Shown: one piece after another, positions 1 through 7,796 of the stretch
Layout of the letters: each line of letters opens with the position of its first letter
Numbering within the stretch: position 1 is the first letter of the stretch
Source of the DNA: Bacillota bacterium
Lineage (GTDB): Bacteria; Bacillota; Clostridia; Christensenellales; Aristaeellaceae
Reading direction: 5' to 3'
Length of the DNA stretch: 64,000 bases
Assembly: GCA_023411395.1 (NCBI GenBank)
Contig: JAEYOV010000071.1
Coordinates: forward strand, 124,001 to 188,000
Made by a program: the position numbers and the translations under genes
The notes under the pieces: model-generated
The model's database searches: none
Told to the model about the DNA's origin: nothing
Seen by the model: only the letters and a program-made list of their open reading frames with translations

Positions 1-48
1 GCCATATTTGCCCTCAAGCATATCCTGCTCATGCTGTGTCAGATGCAC
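1..48 (-). CDS. Probable aconitase X (AcnX) N-terminus, cut by window edge
   Basis: Only the first 16 codons are in the window. A GTG start at 48 lies 8 bases downstream of a TGGAGG site (57-62, minus strand), and the frame stays open to the left edge. The visible residues are MHLTQHEQDMLEGKYG. They match the 'M-x-LT-x-EE-x-x-L-x-GE-x-G' opening of aconitase-X / DUF521 proteins, which are iron-sulfur dehydratases such as cis-3-hydroxyproline dehydratase and phosphomevalonate dehydratase. The gene follows the flavoprotein gene by 59 bases on the same strand, so it is probably the third gene of the operon driven from 3043-3071. The start and strand are well supported. The family call rests on 16 residues only. 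Confidence 0.5.
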   Translation of the reverse strand, partial: MHLTQHEQDMLEGKYG

Positions 49-107
49 GTAAACAACCTCCAGTTGTTGCATTTGTTGGGGTAAGCTCGCCGGTGATGCG
101 GGCAGGG

Positions 108-1721
108 TCAAATGGCCGCCATGGTGCCGCCGGCCTTTTTGTACAGGTAGATCCGTTTGACCCAGGCGGGATCGGCGGCGGGGAAATCCTCGCGGTAGTG
201 GGTGCCCCGGCTTTCCGTACGTGTAAGCTGCGCCGTAGCCAGCAGGCGGCCCACAATAAGGCGGTTTTTGAGCTGGTCGCAAACAGCTTCCCGTTCCGCT
301 TCCTCAATAAAGGCCAGCGTCTCTTGCAGGCCTTCCGCACTGCGGACGATAGTCAAGTGCCTGTAGAACATTTCTTCGCTGCGGGCTATCAGAGCTTTTT
401 CCCTTTCCGACAGAACCAGGCGGGTTTCCATTTCTTCCGGGACCGCCGCTTTGGCCTCTTGGGCATACCGCGCTGCCGCGATGCCGGCCCTGCGGCCAAA
501 CACCTGTGTATCGGTGAGGTTATTGCCGCCGGGGCGGTCCGAACCGTGCACTCCGCCTGTTACCTCACCCGCCGCGTAGAGCCCGCAAACGCCGGTGAAT
601 CCGTTTTCGTCAATGGCAATGCCGCCGTTGAAGTTTTGTACCGCCAGCGTCAGGGACATCGGCGATACGGCCAGATCGATGCCTGCGGCAAGCAGCGTTT
701 TGTAGGTGATGGGTGCGCGGCGTTCCAGTTCCTCCCTGGATACATGGGTAACATCAAACCAGACGCCGCCTGCGTCGTTACCGCGCCCGGCCATAATCTC
801 CTTGAAAATGGCGATGTCCACATACATGGCGTCCGTGCGTACGGAAAATGGGTAGGACATTGCTTTCAAGTCCAGTGCCTGCTGAGAAGACACGCCTCCC
901 TGGCAATAGTCCTGCAAAAACTCCTGCCCGAAACGGTTGGTGAGCCGCGGCAGGAACCGCCACATATGGCTGTGGATGATGAATTTCATGTTGCGTCTGG
1001 CCACAGCGGGGCCCACCTGGAAAAACTCCATGTTCACAAAACGGCAGCCCGCGTTGTAGGCCATGGCCCAGCCGTCGCCTGTCTGTGTGGGGGGCGTCAC
1101 ATTGGTTTGAAAAAGGCTGCCCGCGCCGCCTGTGGCAAGGACGACGGCGCCCGCGTCAATGTAAAGCTCCTGCTCCTTGCATAAGCCCGCCGCGCCGCAC
1201 GCGGTACCCTTTGAATCCTGCAAAAGCCTTGTGACGGTCACGTGGTCCATCAGGCGTACGCCTGTTTTCAAGGCCGCATCCTTCAATACCCGCACCATTT
1301 CCCGGCCTGTGCTGCCGCCGCAGGTGAGCGAGCGCGCCTTCGTGCAGCCCGACAGCTTCTTCTGCTCCGGGTGGCCATCCCGGCTTTCAAACACAAGGCC
1401 CAGCTCCATCAGCTCGCCGACCCGGCCGGCCGCCTCATCTGCAATGATGCGGCAAAGCGCGGGGTCGCCAAGCCCGCCGCCGGTGCGCACCGTATCTTCA
1501 TAATAGATATCCGGGTTATCGCCATCGCCCTCATAATCAAAGGGCGCGTTGATGCCAAGCGCTTCGGAGGCAATCAGGTTTGTGCTTCCGCCCGCTTCCA
1601 GCGCGCCTTGGCCGATCAGCAGAACGGAAAGCCCGGGGCGTTCCTTTTTGGCTTCATAGGCGGCCCGCATGCCTGCCGCGCCGCCGCCTATGACCAGTAC
1701 GCCGCAATGTATCCTCTCCAC
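108..1721 (-). CDS. FAD-dependent oxidoreductase, fumarate reductase/succinate dehydrogenase flavoprotein type
   Basis: This 537-residue protein opens with a Rossmann FAD site (GGGAAGM near residue 12) preceded by a short hydrophobic strand. The middle carries STGREMVR, and near residue 390 is GGVHGSDRPGGNNL, the substrate/FAD motif of the fumarate reductase, L-aspartate oxidase and AprA flavoprotein family. No signal peptide or membrane segment is seen, so it is cytoplasmic. I chose GTG at 1721 because GCAGGA lies 6 bases upstream; the TTG at 1727 touches that site. The upstream neighbour is an iron-sulfur dehydrogenase that could supply electrons, and the downstream neighbour is a probable AcnX dehydratase. 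Oxidation or reduction of a carboxylic acid is likely, but the substrate is unknown. Confidence 0.8.
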   Translation of the reverse strand: MERIHCGVLVIGGGAAGMRAAYEAKKERPGLSVLLIGQGALEAGGSTNLIASEALGINAPFDYEGDGDNPDIYYEDTVRTGGGLGDPALCRIIADEAAGRVGELMELGLVFESRDGHPEQKKLSGCTKARSLTCGGSTGREMVRVLKDAALKTGVRLMDHVTVTRLLQDSKGTACGAAGLCKEQELYIDAGAVVLATGGAGSLFQTNVTPPTQTGDGWAMAYNAGCRFVNMEFFQVGPAVARRNMKFIIHSHMWRFLPRLTNRFGQEFLQDYCQGGVSSQQALDLKAMSYPFSVRTDAMYVDIAIFKEIMAGRGNDAGGVWFDVTHVSREELERRAPITYKTLLAAGIDLAVSPMSLTLAVQNFNGGIAIDENGFTGVCGLYAAGEVTGGVHGSDRPGGNNLTDTQVFGRRAGIAAARYAQEAKAAVPEEMETRLVLSEREKALIARSEEMFYRHLTIVRSAEGLQETLAFIEEAEREAVCDQLKNRLIVGRLLATAQLTRTESRGTHYREDFPAADPAWVKRIYLYKKAGGTMAAI

Positions 1722-1743
1722 GCACAATCCTGCCTTCCAAGCA

Positions 1744-1771
1744 GCCCGCCCGGCAGATCAGCCGGGCGGGC
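1744..1771 (-). terminator. GC-rich 11-bp hairpin between operon genes
   Basis: A perfect 11-bp stem (1744-1754 with 1761-1771) and a 6-base loop sit in the 59-base gap between the PreA-like gene and the flavoprotein gene. No T-run follows on the minus strand, so it is more likely an attenuator or mRNA-stability element than a full terminator. Confidence 0.5.
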
Positions 1772-1780
1772 CTTAAGTTG

Positions 1781-2983
1781 TTACTTGCGAGCCTGGGGAT
1801 AGGACATGGTGGCGGCATCTACGGGGCACACCTCTACGCACATTCCGCAGCCGTCGCACTTGCTGGCATTGACGACAGCGCCGAGCTTCGTCAGGGTAAT
1901 GGCATCATAGAAACAACTGCGTTTGCAAACGCCGCACTTGGTGCACTTGTCGGTGCTGATTTTCGCGTATACATTTTCGGGGGCACGCACCACTTCGGCG
2001 GTCTTGAGAATGTTGGGCAGCGCCATGCCGCGAATCTCATCCAAGGAGCTGTAGCCCTTGGCATCCAGCCAGCTGTTGATGCTGTCTGCCCAGCGGCGGC
2101 TTACATCGTACCCTTGCAGCATGATGCCGATACCCGACTGCACCAGCGTCGCGCCGACCATGGTATACTTGATGATGTCCTTCCAATCCCACACGCCAAG
2201 GCCGGCAATGATCGGAATGCTCAGCTTGCGGGCTGCCAGCGCGGCGTTTTTCAGGCCGTAGCCGATGAGGTACGGGCCGCCCCAACCGCCTTGCGCACCG
2301 GGGCCGATGGGCCGGGCCTGATCGATATCGATATCATAGCCGGAAAAGCGTGCGGAAATATTGACCGACATGGCCCCCGCTTCCTGGCAGGCCAGCGCGA
2401 CCGCCGCCTGATCCACCGTCTGGGGGGAGATTTTTACGCTGAAGGGCAGTTTCAGCAGGCTCTTGCAGGTACGGACAACTTCGGCCGTCATGTCCACAGC
2501 ACCCGCGCCCATCTTGACGCCCATATCCGCCGCGAAGGGGCAGGAAACATTCAACTCCACCCAGTCGGCGTTCGTTTCGTTCACCAACTGGACCATTTCC
2601 ACCCACTCTTCCAGCGTGACGCCGGACAAGCTCGCCATTACAATGCCCTTGTCGCCGATGGCGTCTTTGGCCTTGTTGACATCCTCCATATACTCCTTAT
2701 AGCCGAAGTGGGAGCATTCTTCCAGAGAATTCAGCGTGAAGGCGTGGGGAAGCGTTTGCGGATAGCCGGGATAATTTTTGTAATCATACAATTTGAAGCG
2801 GGGACGGGGGAAGTTGCGCCCCAGCTTTCCCTTTTCGCCAAAGAGCGACTTGACAATAACGCCGCCGGCACCGCCGTCAATGCCTTTTTTCGTGCCGATC
2901 CAGTCCATGGAGGGGGATGCGGAGCCCACGATGATAGGATTGGGGAACGTGACGCCCGCCGCGGTGACCTTAAGATTTGCCAT
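1781..2983 (-). CDS. PreA/dihydroorotate dehydrogenase-like protein with C-terminal 2x[4Fe-4S] ferredoxin domain
   Basis: This is a 400-residue cytoplasmic protein. Residues 1-310 form an FMN-binding TIM barrel of the dihydroorotate/dihydropyrimidine dehydrogenase class, with NPIIVGSASPS at the start, ELNVSCP near residue 145 and GLGVWDWKDIIKY near residue 245. The C-terminus carries two 4Fe-4S motifs, CTKCGVCKRSC and CDGCGMCVEVC, as in PreA of NAD-dependent dihydropyrimidine dehydrogenase. The start at 2983 has AAGGAGGA 7 bases upstream, which rules out the longer frame opening at 3022. PreT, the usual partner, is absent. The neighbouring flavoprotein may take its place. The gene is first in an operon with a consensus promoter at 3043-3071. 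Pyrimidine as the substrate is not supported by context. Confidence 0.8.
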   Translation of the reverse strand: MANLKVTAAGVTFPNPIIVGSASPSMDWIGTKKGIDGGAGGVIVKSLFGEKGKLGRNFPRPRFKLYDYKNYPGYPQTLPHAFTLNSLEECSHFGYKEYMEDVNKAKDAIGDKGIVMASLSGVTLEEWVEMVQLVNETNADWVELNVSCPFAADMGVKMGAGAVDMTAEVVRTCKSLLKLPFSVKISPQTVDQAAVALACQEAGAMSVNISARFSGYDIDIDQARPIGPGAQGGWGGPYLIGYGLKNAALAARKLSIPIIAGLGVWDWKDIIKYTMVGATLVQSGIGIMLQGYDVSRRWADSINSWLDAKGYSSLDEIRGMALPNILKTAEVVRAPENVYAKISTDKCTKCGVCKRSCFYDAITLTKLGAVVNASKCDGCGMCVEVCPVDAATMSYPQARK

Positions 2984-3023
2984 GATGATATCCTCCTTAT
3001 GAATTTTGACTGCGTTACACAAG

Positions 3024-3042
3024 TTGTATACCGTATGTACAC
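3024..3042. promoter_or_regulatory. Putative GntR operator at the minus-strand transcription start
   Basis: TTGTATACC is followed by GTATGTACAC, lying just downstream of the -10 element of the minus-strand promoter. The same GTATAC core recurs at 3141-3149 and 4125-4134. FCD-type GntR repressors often bind short palindromes of this kind. Binding by the adjacent regulator is inferred. Confidence 0.5.
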
Positions 3043-3071
3043 ATTATAGAACCAACTCTCCCCGCTGTCAA
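3043..3071 (-). promoter_or_regulatory. Consensus sigma-A promoter of the PreA-like/flavoprotein/AcnX operon
   Basis: On the minus strand, TTGACA (3066-3071), a 17-bp spacer and TATAAT (3043-3048) form a perfect consensus promoter. A promoter this strong next to a repressor gene suggests that expression is set by repression. Confidence 0.75.
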
Positions 3072-3125
3072 CAGCAAATATGGACGGAAATTTTTGAGGC
3101 ATAATAATAAAGAAATATCATGTGC

Positions 3126-3154
3126 TTGAAAATATGCAGCGTGTATACTATAAT
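3126..3154 (+). promoter_or_regulatory. Promoter of the GntR gene with embedded operator
   Basis: TTGAAA (3126-3131), a 17-bp spacer and TATAAT (3149-3154) form a good sigma-A promoter. GTGTATACT (3141-3149) overlaps the spacer and -10 element and shares its core with the sites at 3024 and 4125. Autoregulation is likely. Confidence 0.6.
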
Positions 3155-3250
3155 AAAACATCGTGATGCTTTACAACTCAGGTTTTCTCCGGCGGGATGG
3201 CATCCCGGCCGGGGCCGGCATCAATACCGAGTGATGGGGTGGCATTCCAA

Positions 3251-3904
3251 ATGGAAAAAAACGGCTTGAAAAATGTTGCCTATGATTACCTGCTCTGGCA
3301 AATCTGCACAGGCAAGATGACGCCCAACACCCCCATTGTGGAACAGGATGTATCACGCCTGCTGAACATCAGCCGCACGCCTGTGCGGGAGGCCCTCAAG
3401 CAGTTGGAAATGGAGGGCCTGGTGACCCATATCGCCTCGCGGGGCACATTTGTCCGGGAGATCACGCTGCAGGATATCAACGAGATTTATCAGATCCGCA
3501 GGCTCTTTGAGATGGCTGCCCTGGAGCAGGCGGTGCATCTCATACCGGATGAGGAGCTGGACGAGATGGAGAGGGAACTGGAAGCCATCGGCGAATCCAG
3601 CAACGAGGAAGATTTCTACCATGCAGACCGCAATCTGCATTCCACACTCTTAAGGTACGCCTACAACAGCCGCATGATTTCCTTTTATGACATACTCAAC
3701 GCTCAGATCGAGCGCATACGCCGTATATCTTCCGCCACCCCCCGCAGGCTGGCTTCCTCCAAATCGGAGCACCTGGATATCATCAAGGCCATTCGCCAGC
3801 GTGATCCGGATATCGCCCGCAAGGCGCTGGCCTATCACATCGATAACGTTCATAAAAGCGCCCTGCGTGTATTTGAATCGATGCGTATGGGACTCAAATA
3901 CTGA
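3251..3904 (+). CDS. GntR family (FadR/FCD subfamily) transcriptional regulator
   Basis: This is a 217-residue DNA-binding repressor or activator. Residues 1-70 are a winged helix-turn-helix (ISRTPVREALKQLEMEGLV and the wing SRGTFVREI). Residues 75-210 are an all-helical FCD ligand domain with the metal-site histidines in FYHADRNLH, SEHLDIIKA and YHIDNVHKSAL. FCD regulators usually bind a carboxylic acid. The start at 3251 has GGGGTGG 8 bases upstream; the in-frame ATG at 3197 sits directly against its only G-rich stretch. The gene lies between two divergent catabolic operons whose promoters share a GTATAC-centred site with its own, so it probably controls both. The ligand is probably the substrate of the TRAP/UbiD pathway (inference). 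Confidence 0.85.
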   Translation: MEKNGLKNVAYDYLLWQICTGKMTPNTPIVEQDVSRLLNISRTPVREALKQLEMEGLVTHIASRGTFVREITLQDINEIYQIRRLFEMAALEQAVHLIPDEELDEMERELEAIGESSNEEDFYHADRNLHSTLLRYAYNSRMISFYDILNAQIERIRRISSATPRRLASSKSEHLDIIKAIRQRDPDIARKALAYHIDNVHKSALRVFESMRMGLKY

Positions 3905-3948
3905 GCCGGCAGAGTTCATCTTATCAAGGAACGAACAAGGATTTGCTG

Positions 3949-4020
3949 CCACTGTGCGGGGCATGAGAAGGATCAACCCACGAATTGCGGGGTTGAAACG
4001 GAAAGTGTCCGGCACAGTGG
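3949..4020 (+). terminator. Branched hairpin after the GntR gene
   Basis: CCACTGTGC (3949-3957) can pair with GCACAGTGG (4012-4020). An inner hairpin, CAACCC (3974-3979) with GGGTTG (3990-3995), sits in the loop, and TTTT follows at 4021. It resembles a long imperfect terminator 45 bases after the stop codon. Confidence 0.4.
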
Positions 4021-4097
4021 TTTTGTGTAAATAATGCACAGAATTGTAGCTCGATCTTATACAAAACGATGAAAATGATTGTTTATATAGATTAGAC

Positions 4098-4134
4098 TTT
4101 AAAACGGATTCCAGATGTGCTATATTGTATACAA
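4098..4134 (+). promoter_or_regulatory. Promoter and palindromic operator of the LpdD/TRAP/UbiD operon
   Basis: TTTAAA (4098-4103), a 17-bp spacer and TATATT (4121-4126) form a moderate promoter. The perfect palindrome TTGTATACAA (4125-4134) overlaps the -10 end and covers the likely start point. This is the cleanest of three GTATAC-centred sites around the GntR gene. A weaker relative, CTTATACAAAA, lies at 4056-4066. Confidence 0.55.
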
Positions 4135-4222
4135 GAGGAATGCAGGATGTATATAATATATGGGCTGCGGATTTTTACGGAGTGAACGGAGCAAAGACAA
4201 TCCGCAGGAGAGGATGCAGCCG

Positions 4223-4582
4223 ATGGAGCGGTTCCGCTTTGCACAGGAAGACGGCGCGTTCCGCGTGGAGGCGGAGGTGCTCCGCTGCGGCATGGATGGA
4301 TGCATCTGGATATATGGCGGCGATACACCGCATATTGGGGCTGTTTCCGTGGGCGGGGAAGGCGCCCGGCCGCAGGAAGTGATTTTTCCGGGACACAGGG
4401 AAGAAGGCATCGTCCGGTATTTTCGCGAGACGCTTTTGGAGAAGCAGCTTTTCCGGCACTGCGTCATATGCTGCGGAATCCATTACGACAGCATTGACAG
4501 GGACGGGATCAACACGGTTGTAGCGCTTTGTAATCGCCTGTGTGCGCGGGTTTGTGAAAAGTTGGAAGAGGGAAGAGCATAA
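4223..4582 (+). CDS. LpdD-like prenylated-flavin chaperone domain protein
   Basis: This is a 119-residue soluble protein. The segment GGDTPHIGAVSVGG near residue 32 and the C-terminal HCVICCGIHYDSI resemble LpdD, the small partner of gallate decarboxylase, whose family is linked to prenylated-FMN handling for UbiD enzymes. I recognise the family from this motif and from the UbiD gene three positions downstream; the homology needs a profile search. The start at 4223 has AGGAGAGG (4206-4213) 9 bases upstream; ATG 4214 is too close to it. A glycine/proline-rich loop and four closely placed cysteines near the end are notable. The UbiX prenyltransferase that makes the cofactor is not in the window. 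Confidence 0.6.
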   Translation: MERFRFAQEDGAFRVEAEVLRCGMDGCIWIYGGDTPHIGAVSVGGEGARPQEVIFPGHREEGIVRYFRETLLEKQLFRHCVICCGIHYDSIDRDGINTVVALCNRLCARVCEKLEEGRA

Positions 4583-4749
4583 AGCTTGTTATTGCCAGGA
4601 GCCCCGTGGAGGTTTGATTGTCTCCATATGGATTTTTGCCAGCCATTGTTGCGGGAGACCGTGATACCCGGGAATTTTATTCGAAGGTACAGGCGGCGGT
4701 GAGACCGGACCGCCTGCTATCAAATAATGCGGGAAAAGGGGTAATCCTA

Positions 4750-5706
4750 ATGAAAAAATTCGTTGCTCTGCTGCTCATGTGCGTAATGCTCTGTCCTATG
4801 GTGGTACAGGCTCAGGTGATCACCGACATCTCCCTTGGCTCCGCTTCTTCCGGCGGCGCATGGTATTCCATTGGCGCGGCGCTGACCGACCTGATCAACA
4901 AATCCGACATCGGCATCCAGGCTTCCCTGCAAACTACCGGCGGCAGCATCGAGAATTGCAAGCTTGTCAGCAAGGGCAGCTGCGAAATCGCCATTGCCAT
5001 CGGCTACCATGCCTACAATGCGCAGAACGGCGTCGCCGAGTTTGAAGGCGCAAAGATGGATAACCTGACGCTTATGTTCAGCGGCTTGTCCGTGGGCGTC
5101 ATGCAGGTCATTGTGCCGGGCAGCTCCACCATCAAAACTATGGCCGACCTCAAAGGCAAAAGGGTTGCCGTCGGTCCGGCCGGCGGCGGCGCCATCACCA
5201 CGCTGACTGCCTGCCTGGAATATTACGGTGTCGGTTATGATGAGATTACACCGACGTATGTTGCCTATGACGAGGGCGTAACCATGATGACGGACAGCAA
5301 CGTGGACGCCGCCATCGTATATGCCGGCGTGCCCACCGCGGCTGTGCAGACGCTGCAGGCCGGCGGCAAGGATTTCCGCATCCTGTCTCTGACGAAGGAA
5401 GAGCAGGAGGCGATCCTTGCAAATTATACCTATTTCACCGGCGTTTCCATAGCCGCCGGCGTCTACGGCCTTACCGAGGATGTTCTGACCATTGGCACGC
5501 CCAACGTTGTCCTCGTCAACGCCGATATGCCGGAGGACCTGGTGTATAAGATCATGGAAACCTATTTCTCCGATGAAGGCCTGGAAGCCATCCACAACTC
5601 CCAGTCTTCGGCCAGGGGCCTGACACTTGAAAAAGCCGCCGCCAGCCCCTGCATCGAATTCCATCCCGGCGCCCTGAAGTTCTTTACGGACAAGGGACTG
5701 CGGTAA
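4750..5706 (+). CDS. TAXI family TRAP transporter solute receptor
   Basis: This 318-residue secreted receptor carries a Sec signal peptide (residues 1-22, cleaved after VVQA, no lipobox cysteine). The TAXI signature follows at once (SLGSASSGGAWYSIGAAL). Later blocks include LKGKRVAVGPAGGG (about residue 135) and DAAIVYAGVPTAAV (about residue 190). TAXI receptors capture organic acids, often glutamate- or dicarboxylate-like, and hand them to a fused TRAP permease. The permease gene follows 145 bases on. The start at 4750 follows GGGAAAAGGGG and gives the signal peptide directly; the longer open frame from 4618 adds an unlikely 44 residues. The substrate is probably the acid decarboxylated by the UbiD enzyme (inference). 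Confidence 0.88.
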   Translation: MKKFVALLLMCVMLCPMVVQAQVITDISLGSASSGGAWYSIGAALTDLINKSDIGIQASLQTTGGSIENCKLVSKGSCEIAIAIGYHAYNAQNGVAEFEGAKMDNLTLMFSGLSVGVMQVIVPGSSTIKTMADLKGKRVAVGPAGGGAITTLTACLEYYGVGYDEITPTYVAYDEGVTMMTDSNVDAAIVYAGVPTAAVQTLQAGGKDFRILSLTKEEQEAILANYTYFTGVSIAAGVYGLTEDVLTIGTPNVVLVNADMPEDLVYKIMETYFSDEGLEAIHNSQSSARGLTLEKAAASPCIEFHPGALKFFTDKGLR

Positions 5707-5851
5707 TCTGCCTTACAGGCCCGGAATTTTCAACGCCACGCGGAGGCAATGCACGGCGCAATACGTGCGTTACCTCCGCATCAACCGCCGGCCAGCGGCG
5801 CGGAAGCCGTGCATCACAAGCCATAGACATTCAAGAAAGGAACATAGTGAC

Positions 5852-7768
5852 TTGCAAGTGAATGTTGAAAAGCGGAAAGAAACGAACGCGCAGATTGTCG
5901 CAAAGGCCATGTCGACAGTCATCCTGGTCGCAAGTTCATTTTTTGCGCTGTATACATCTGGATTTGGCCTGTTCTCTGCGCTGACGCAGCGGACCATCCA
6001 CTGGGCATTTATGGTTTCTGCCATTTTCCTTGTTTATCCCATCCGGAAAAAAAGAAGGATCAACTGGCTTGACATTCTGCTGGCGCTTGCCGCCGCCGCT
6101 GTTACGCTGCTGGTCACTTTTACATGGCAGAAGAATGCGCTGCGCATACTGGATCCTACCGGCCTGGAGATTGTTTTGTACTTCATCGGCATCCTCGTCG
6201 TGCTGGAGGCGACAAGGCGCTCGATGGGCATGGCGATGCCTATCATCTCCATCATTTTCCTGCTGTATGCAGTTTTTGGCCCTTACTTCCCCGGCATCCT
6301 GCGACACAAGGGGGTCGGGCTGACGGACCTGGCATCGTTCATGTACACGACAACCGAGGGAATCTTCGGCATTGCCATGGGTACCTCAGCCACGTACATC
6401 ATCATATTTGTATTGTTCGGCTCGTTCCTTAACAAGTCCGGTACCGGCCAGCTCTTTGTGGATCTCTCCCTGTCCGCAACCGGCAGGTCCCGCAGCGGAT
6501 CCGCTTATGCGACCATATTGAGCAACGCGTTGATGGGCATCATCTCCGGTTCGCCTGTGGCAAACGTTGTGACCACCGGCTCCTTTACGCTGCCGCTCCT
6601 CAAGCGCAGCGGGTATCCGATGCGGAGCGGCGCCGCGCTGCTGGCGGTTGCGGCTTGCGGCTCCATGTTTACGCCGCCCGTTATGGGCGCGGCGGCCTTC
6701 CTGATCGCGGACTATTTAAGCGTTCCGTATGGCAGCGTCGTGCTGGCTTCGCTGTTCCCGGCGTGCCTGTTCTATATCAGCTTGTTCATGTTTGCCAATG
6801 TCGGCTCGGCCAAGAGCGGTTTGCAGGGGATTTCCCGGGATGAATTGCCGGATTGGAAGGCGGCGATCCGGGATCGCGGCCACCTTTTGATACCCATCGT
6901 TCTGCTGGTGGCGCTGATCATATACGGCTGGAGCGCGTTGAAATCCGCTTTCTGGTGCGTGCTGCTGATTCTGGTTCTTACCTATATCAAGAAGAGTACG
7001 CGCATGAACTTTGGCGCCATCAAGGACAGCCTGGTCGCGGGCTCCCGCGATGCCCTTTCCATTGCCGCCGCCTGTGCCTGTGCCGGCATCATCGTAGGCG
7101 TGGTATCCTCCACAGGCCTTGGCGTCAAGTTCTCCAGCCTGCTGATGCAGATGGCCGGCTCCAACCAGTGGATGGCGCTGGTGCTGACCATGATAGCCGC
7201 CCTGATTCTGGGCATGGGCCTGCCGCCAACGGCGGTCTATATTGTGCTGGCCGCGCTGACGGCGCCTGCGCTGATCAAGATGGGGATTGCCCCCATGGCC
7301 GCCCATTTCTTCGTCTTCTACTTTTCCTGCGTGGGCGCAATTACTCCGCCGGTCGCGCTGGCGGCATATTCCGCTTCCGCCATTGCGCATACGAACCCGT
7401 TCAAAACGGGATGGAAGGCATTCCGCATGGGGCTGGTGGCATACATCATACCCTACATTTTTGCGGCGAACCCTATTCTTCTTCTGCAGGGTGGCAGCGG
7501 CACGGTATTCGAAATCATTCTTTCGATCATTACCGCTTTGGTGGGTGTGGTGTTCCTGACATGGGGCGTAGAAGGTTTCTTCAGGGGACTGAAGGTTAAT
7601 GCAATATCCCGCATCCTGTTCCTGGGCGGATCATTGCTCATGATGGTACCCGGCTGGTTCACCGATGTCTTTGGCATCGCCGCGCTGGGGGCAGCCATTC
7701 TGCTCACCCGCGTGATCAGGAGCAAGCCCTTTGATATCATAAAGAGGCAGGAAGAGGCCGAGGCGTGA
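5852..7768 (+). CDS. TRAP transporter permease, fused 4TM-12TM subunits
   Basis: This 638-residue integral membrane protein combines the small (DctQ-like) and large (DctM-like) TRAP subunits in one chain, as is usual for TAXI systems. There are about 16-18 hydrophobic segments. Typical DctM features include GSPVANVVTTGSFTLPL and GSMFTPPVMGAAAFLIA mid-protein and LGMGLPPTAVYIVLAALTAP and GAITPPVALAAY near residues 460-510. It uses the Na+ gradient to drive solute uptake. I place the start at TTG 5852, 9 bases after AAGAAAGGAA (5833-5842). The ATG at 5765 would add 29 arginine-rich residues without a good binding site, and GTG 5858 is an alternative. Confidence 0.85.
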   Translation: MQVNVEKRKETNAQIVAKAMSTVILVASSFFALYTSGFGLFSALTQRTIHWAFMVSAIFLVYPIRKKRRINWLDILLALAAAAVTLLVTFTWQKNALRILDPTGLEIVLYFIGILVVLEATRRSMGMAMPIISIIFLLYAVFGPYFPGILRHKGVGLTDLASFMYTTTEGIFGIAMGTSATYIIIFVLFGSFLNKSGTGQLFVDLSLSATGRSRSGSAYATILSNALMGIISGSPVANVVTTGSFTLPLLKRSGYPMRSGAALLAVAACGSMFTPPVMGAAAFLIADYLSVPYGSVVLASLFPACLFYISLFMFANVGSAKSGLQGISRDELPDWKAAIRDRGHLLIPIVLLVALIIYGWSALKSAFWCVLLILVLTYIKKSTRMNFGAIKDSLVAGSRDALSIAAACACAGIIVGVVSSTGLGVKFSSLLMQMAGSNQWMALVLTMIAALILGMGLPPTAVYIVLAALTAPALIKMGIAPMAAHFFVFYFSCVGAITPPVALAAYSASAIAHTNPFKTGWKAFRMGLVAYIIPYIFAANPILLLQGGSGTVFEIILSIITALVGVVFLTWGVEGFFRGLKVNAISRILFLGGSLLMMVPGWFTDVFGIAALGAAILLTRVIRSKPFDIIKRQEEAEA

Positions 7769-7796
7769 TTTAAACAGAAAGCAGGAGGCAGCAGGC

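Noticed and set aside
36..1184. Long plus-strand open frame of 382 codons
   Set aside because: It is the antisense shadow of the flavoprotein gene, lacks a binding site and has no recognisable domain. The minus-strand frame has clear FAD motifs.
1778..3049. Long plus-strand open frame of 423 codons
   Set aside because: It is antisense to the PreA-like gene, which has two ferredoxin motifs and an ideal ribosome-binding site.
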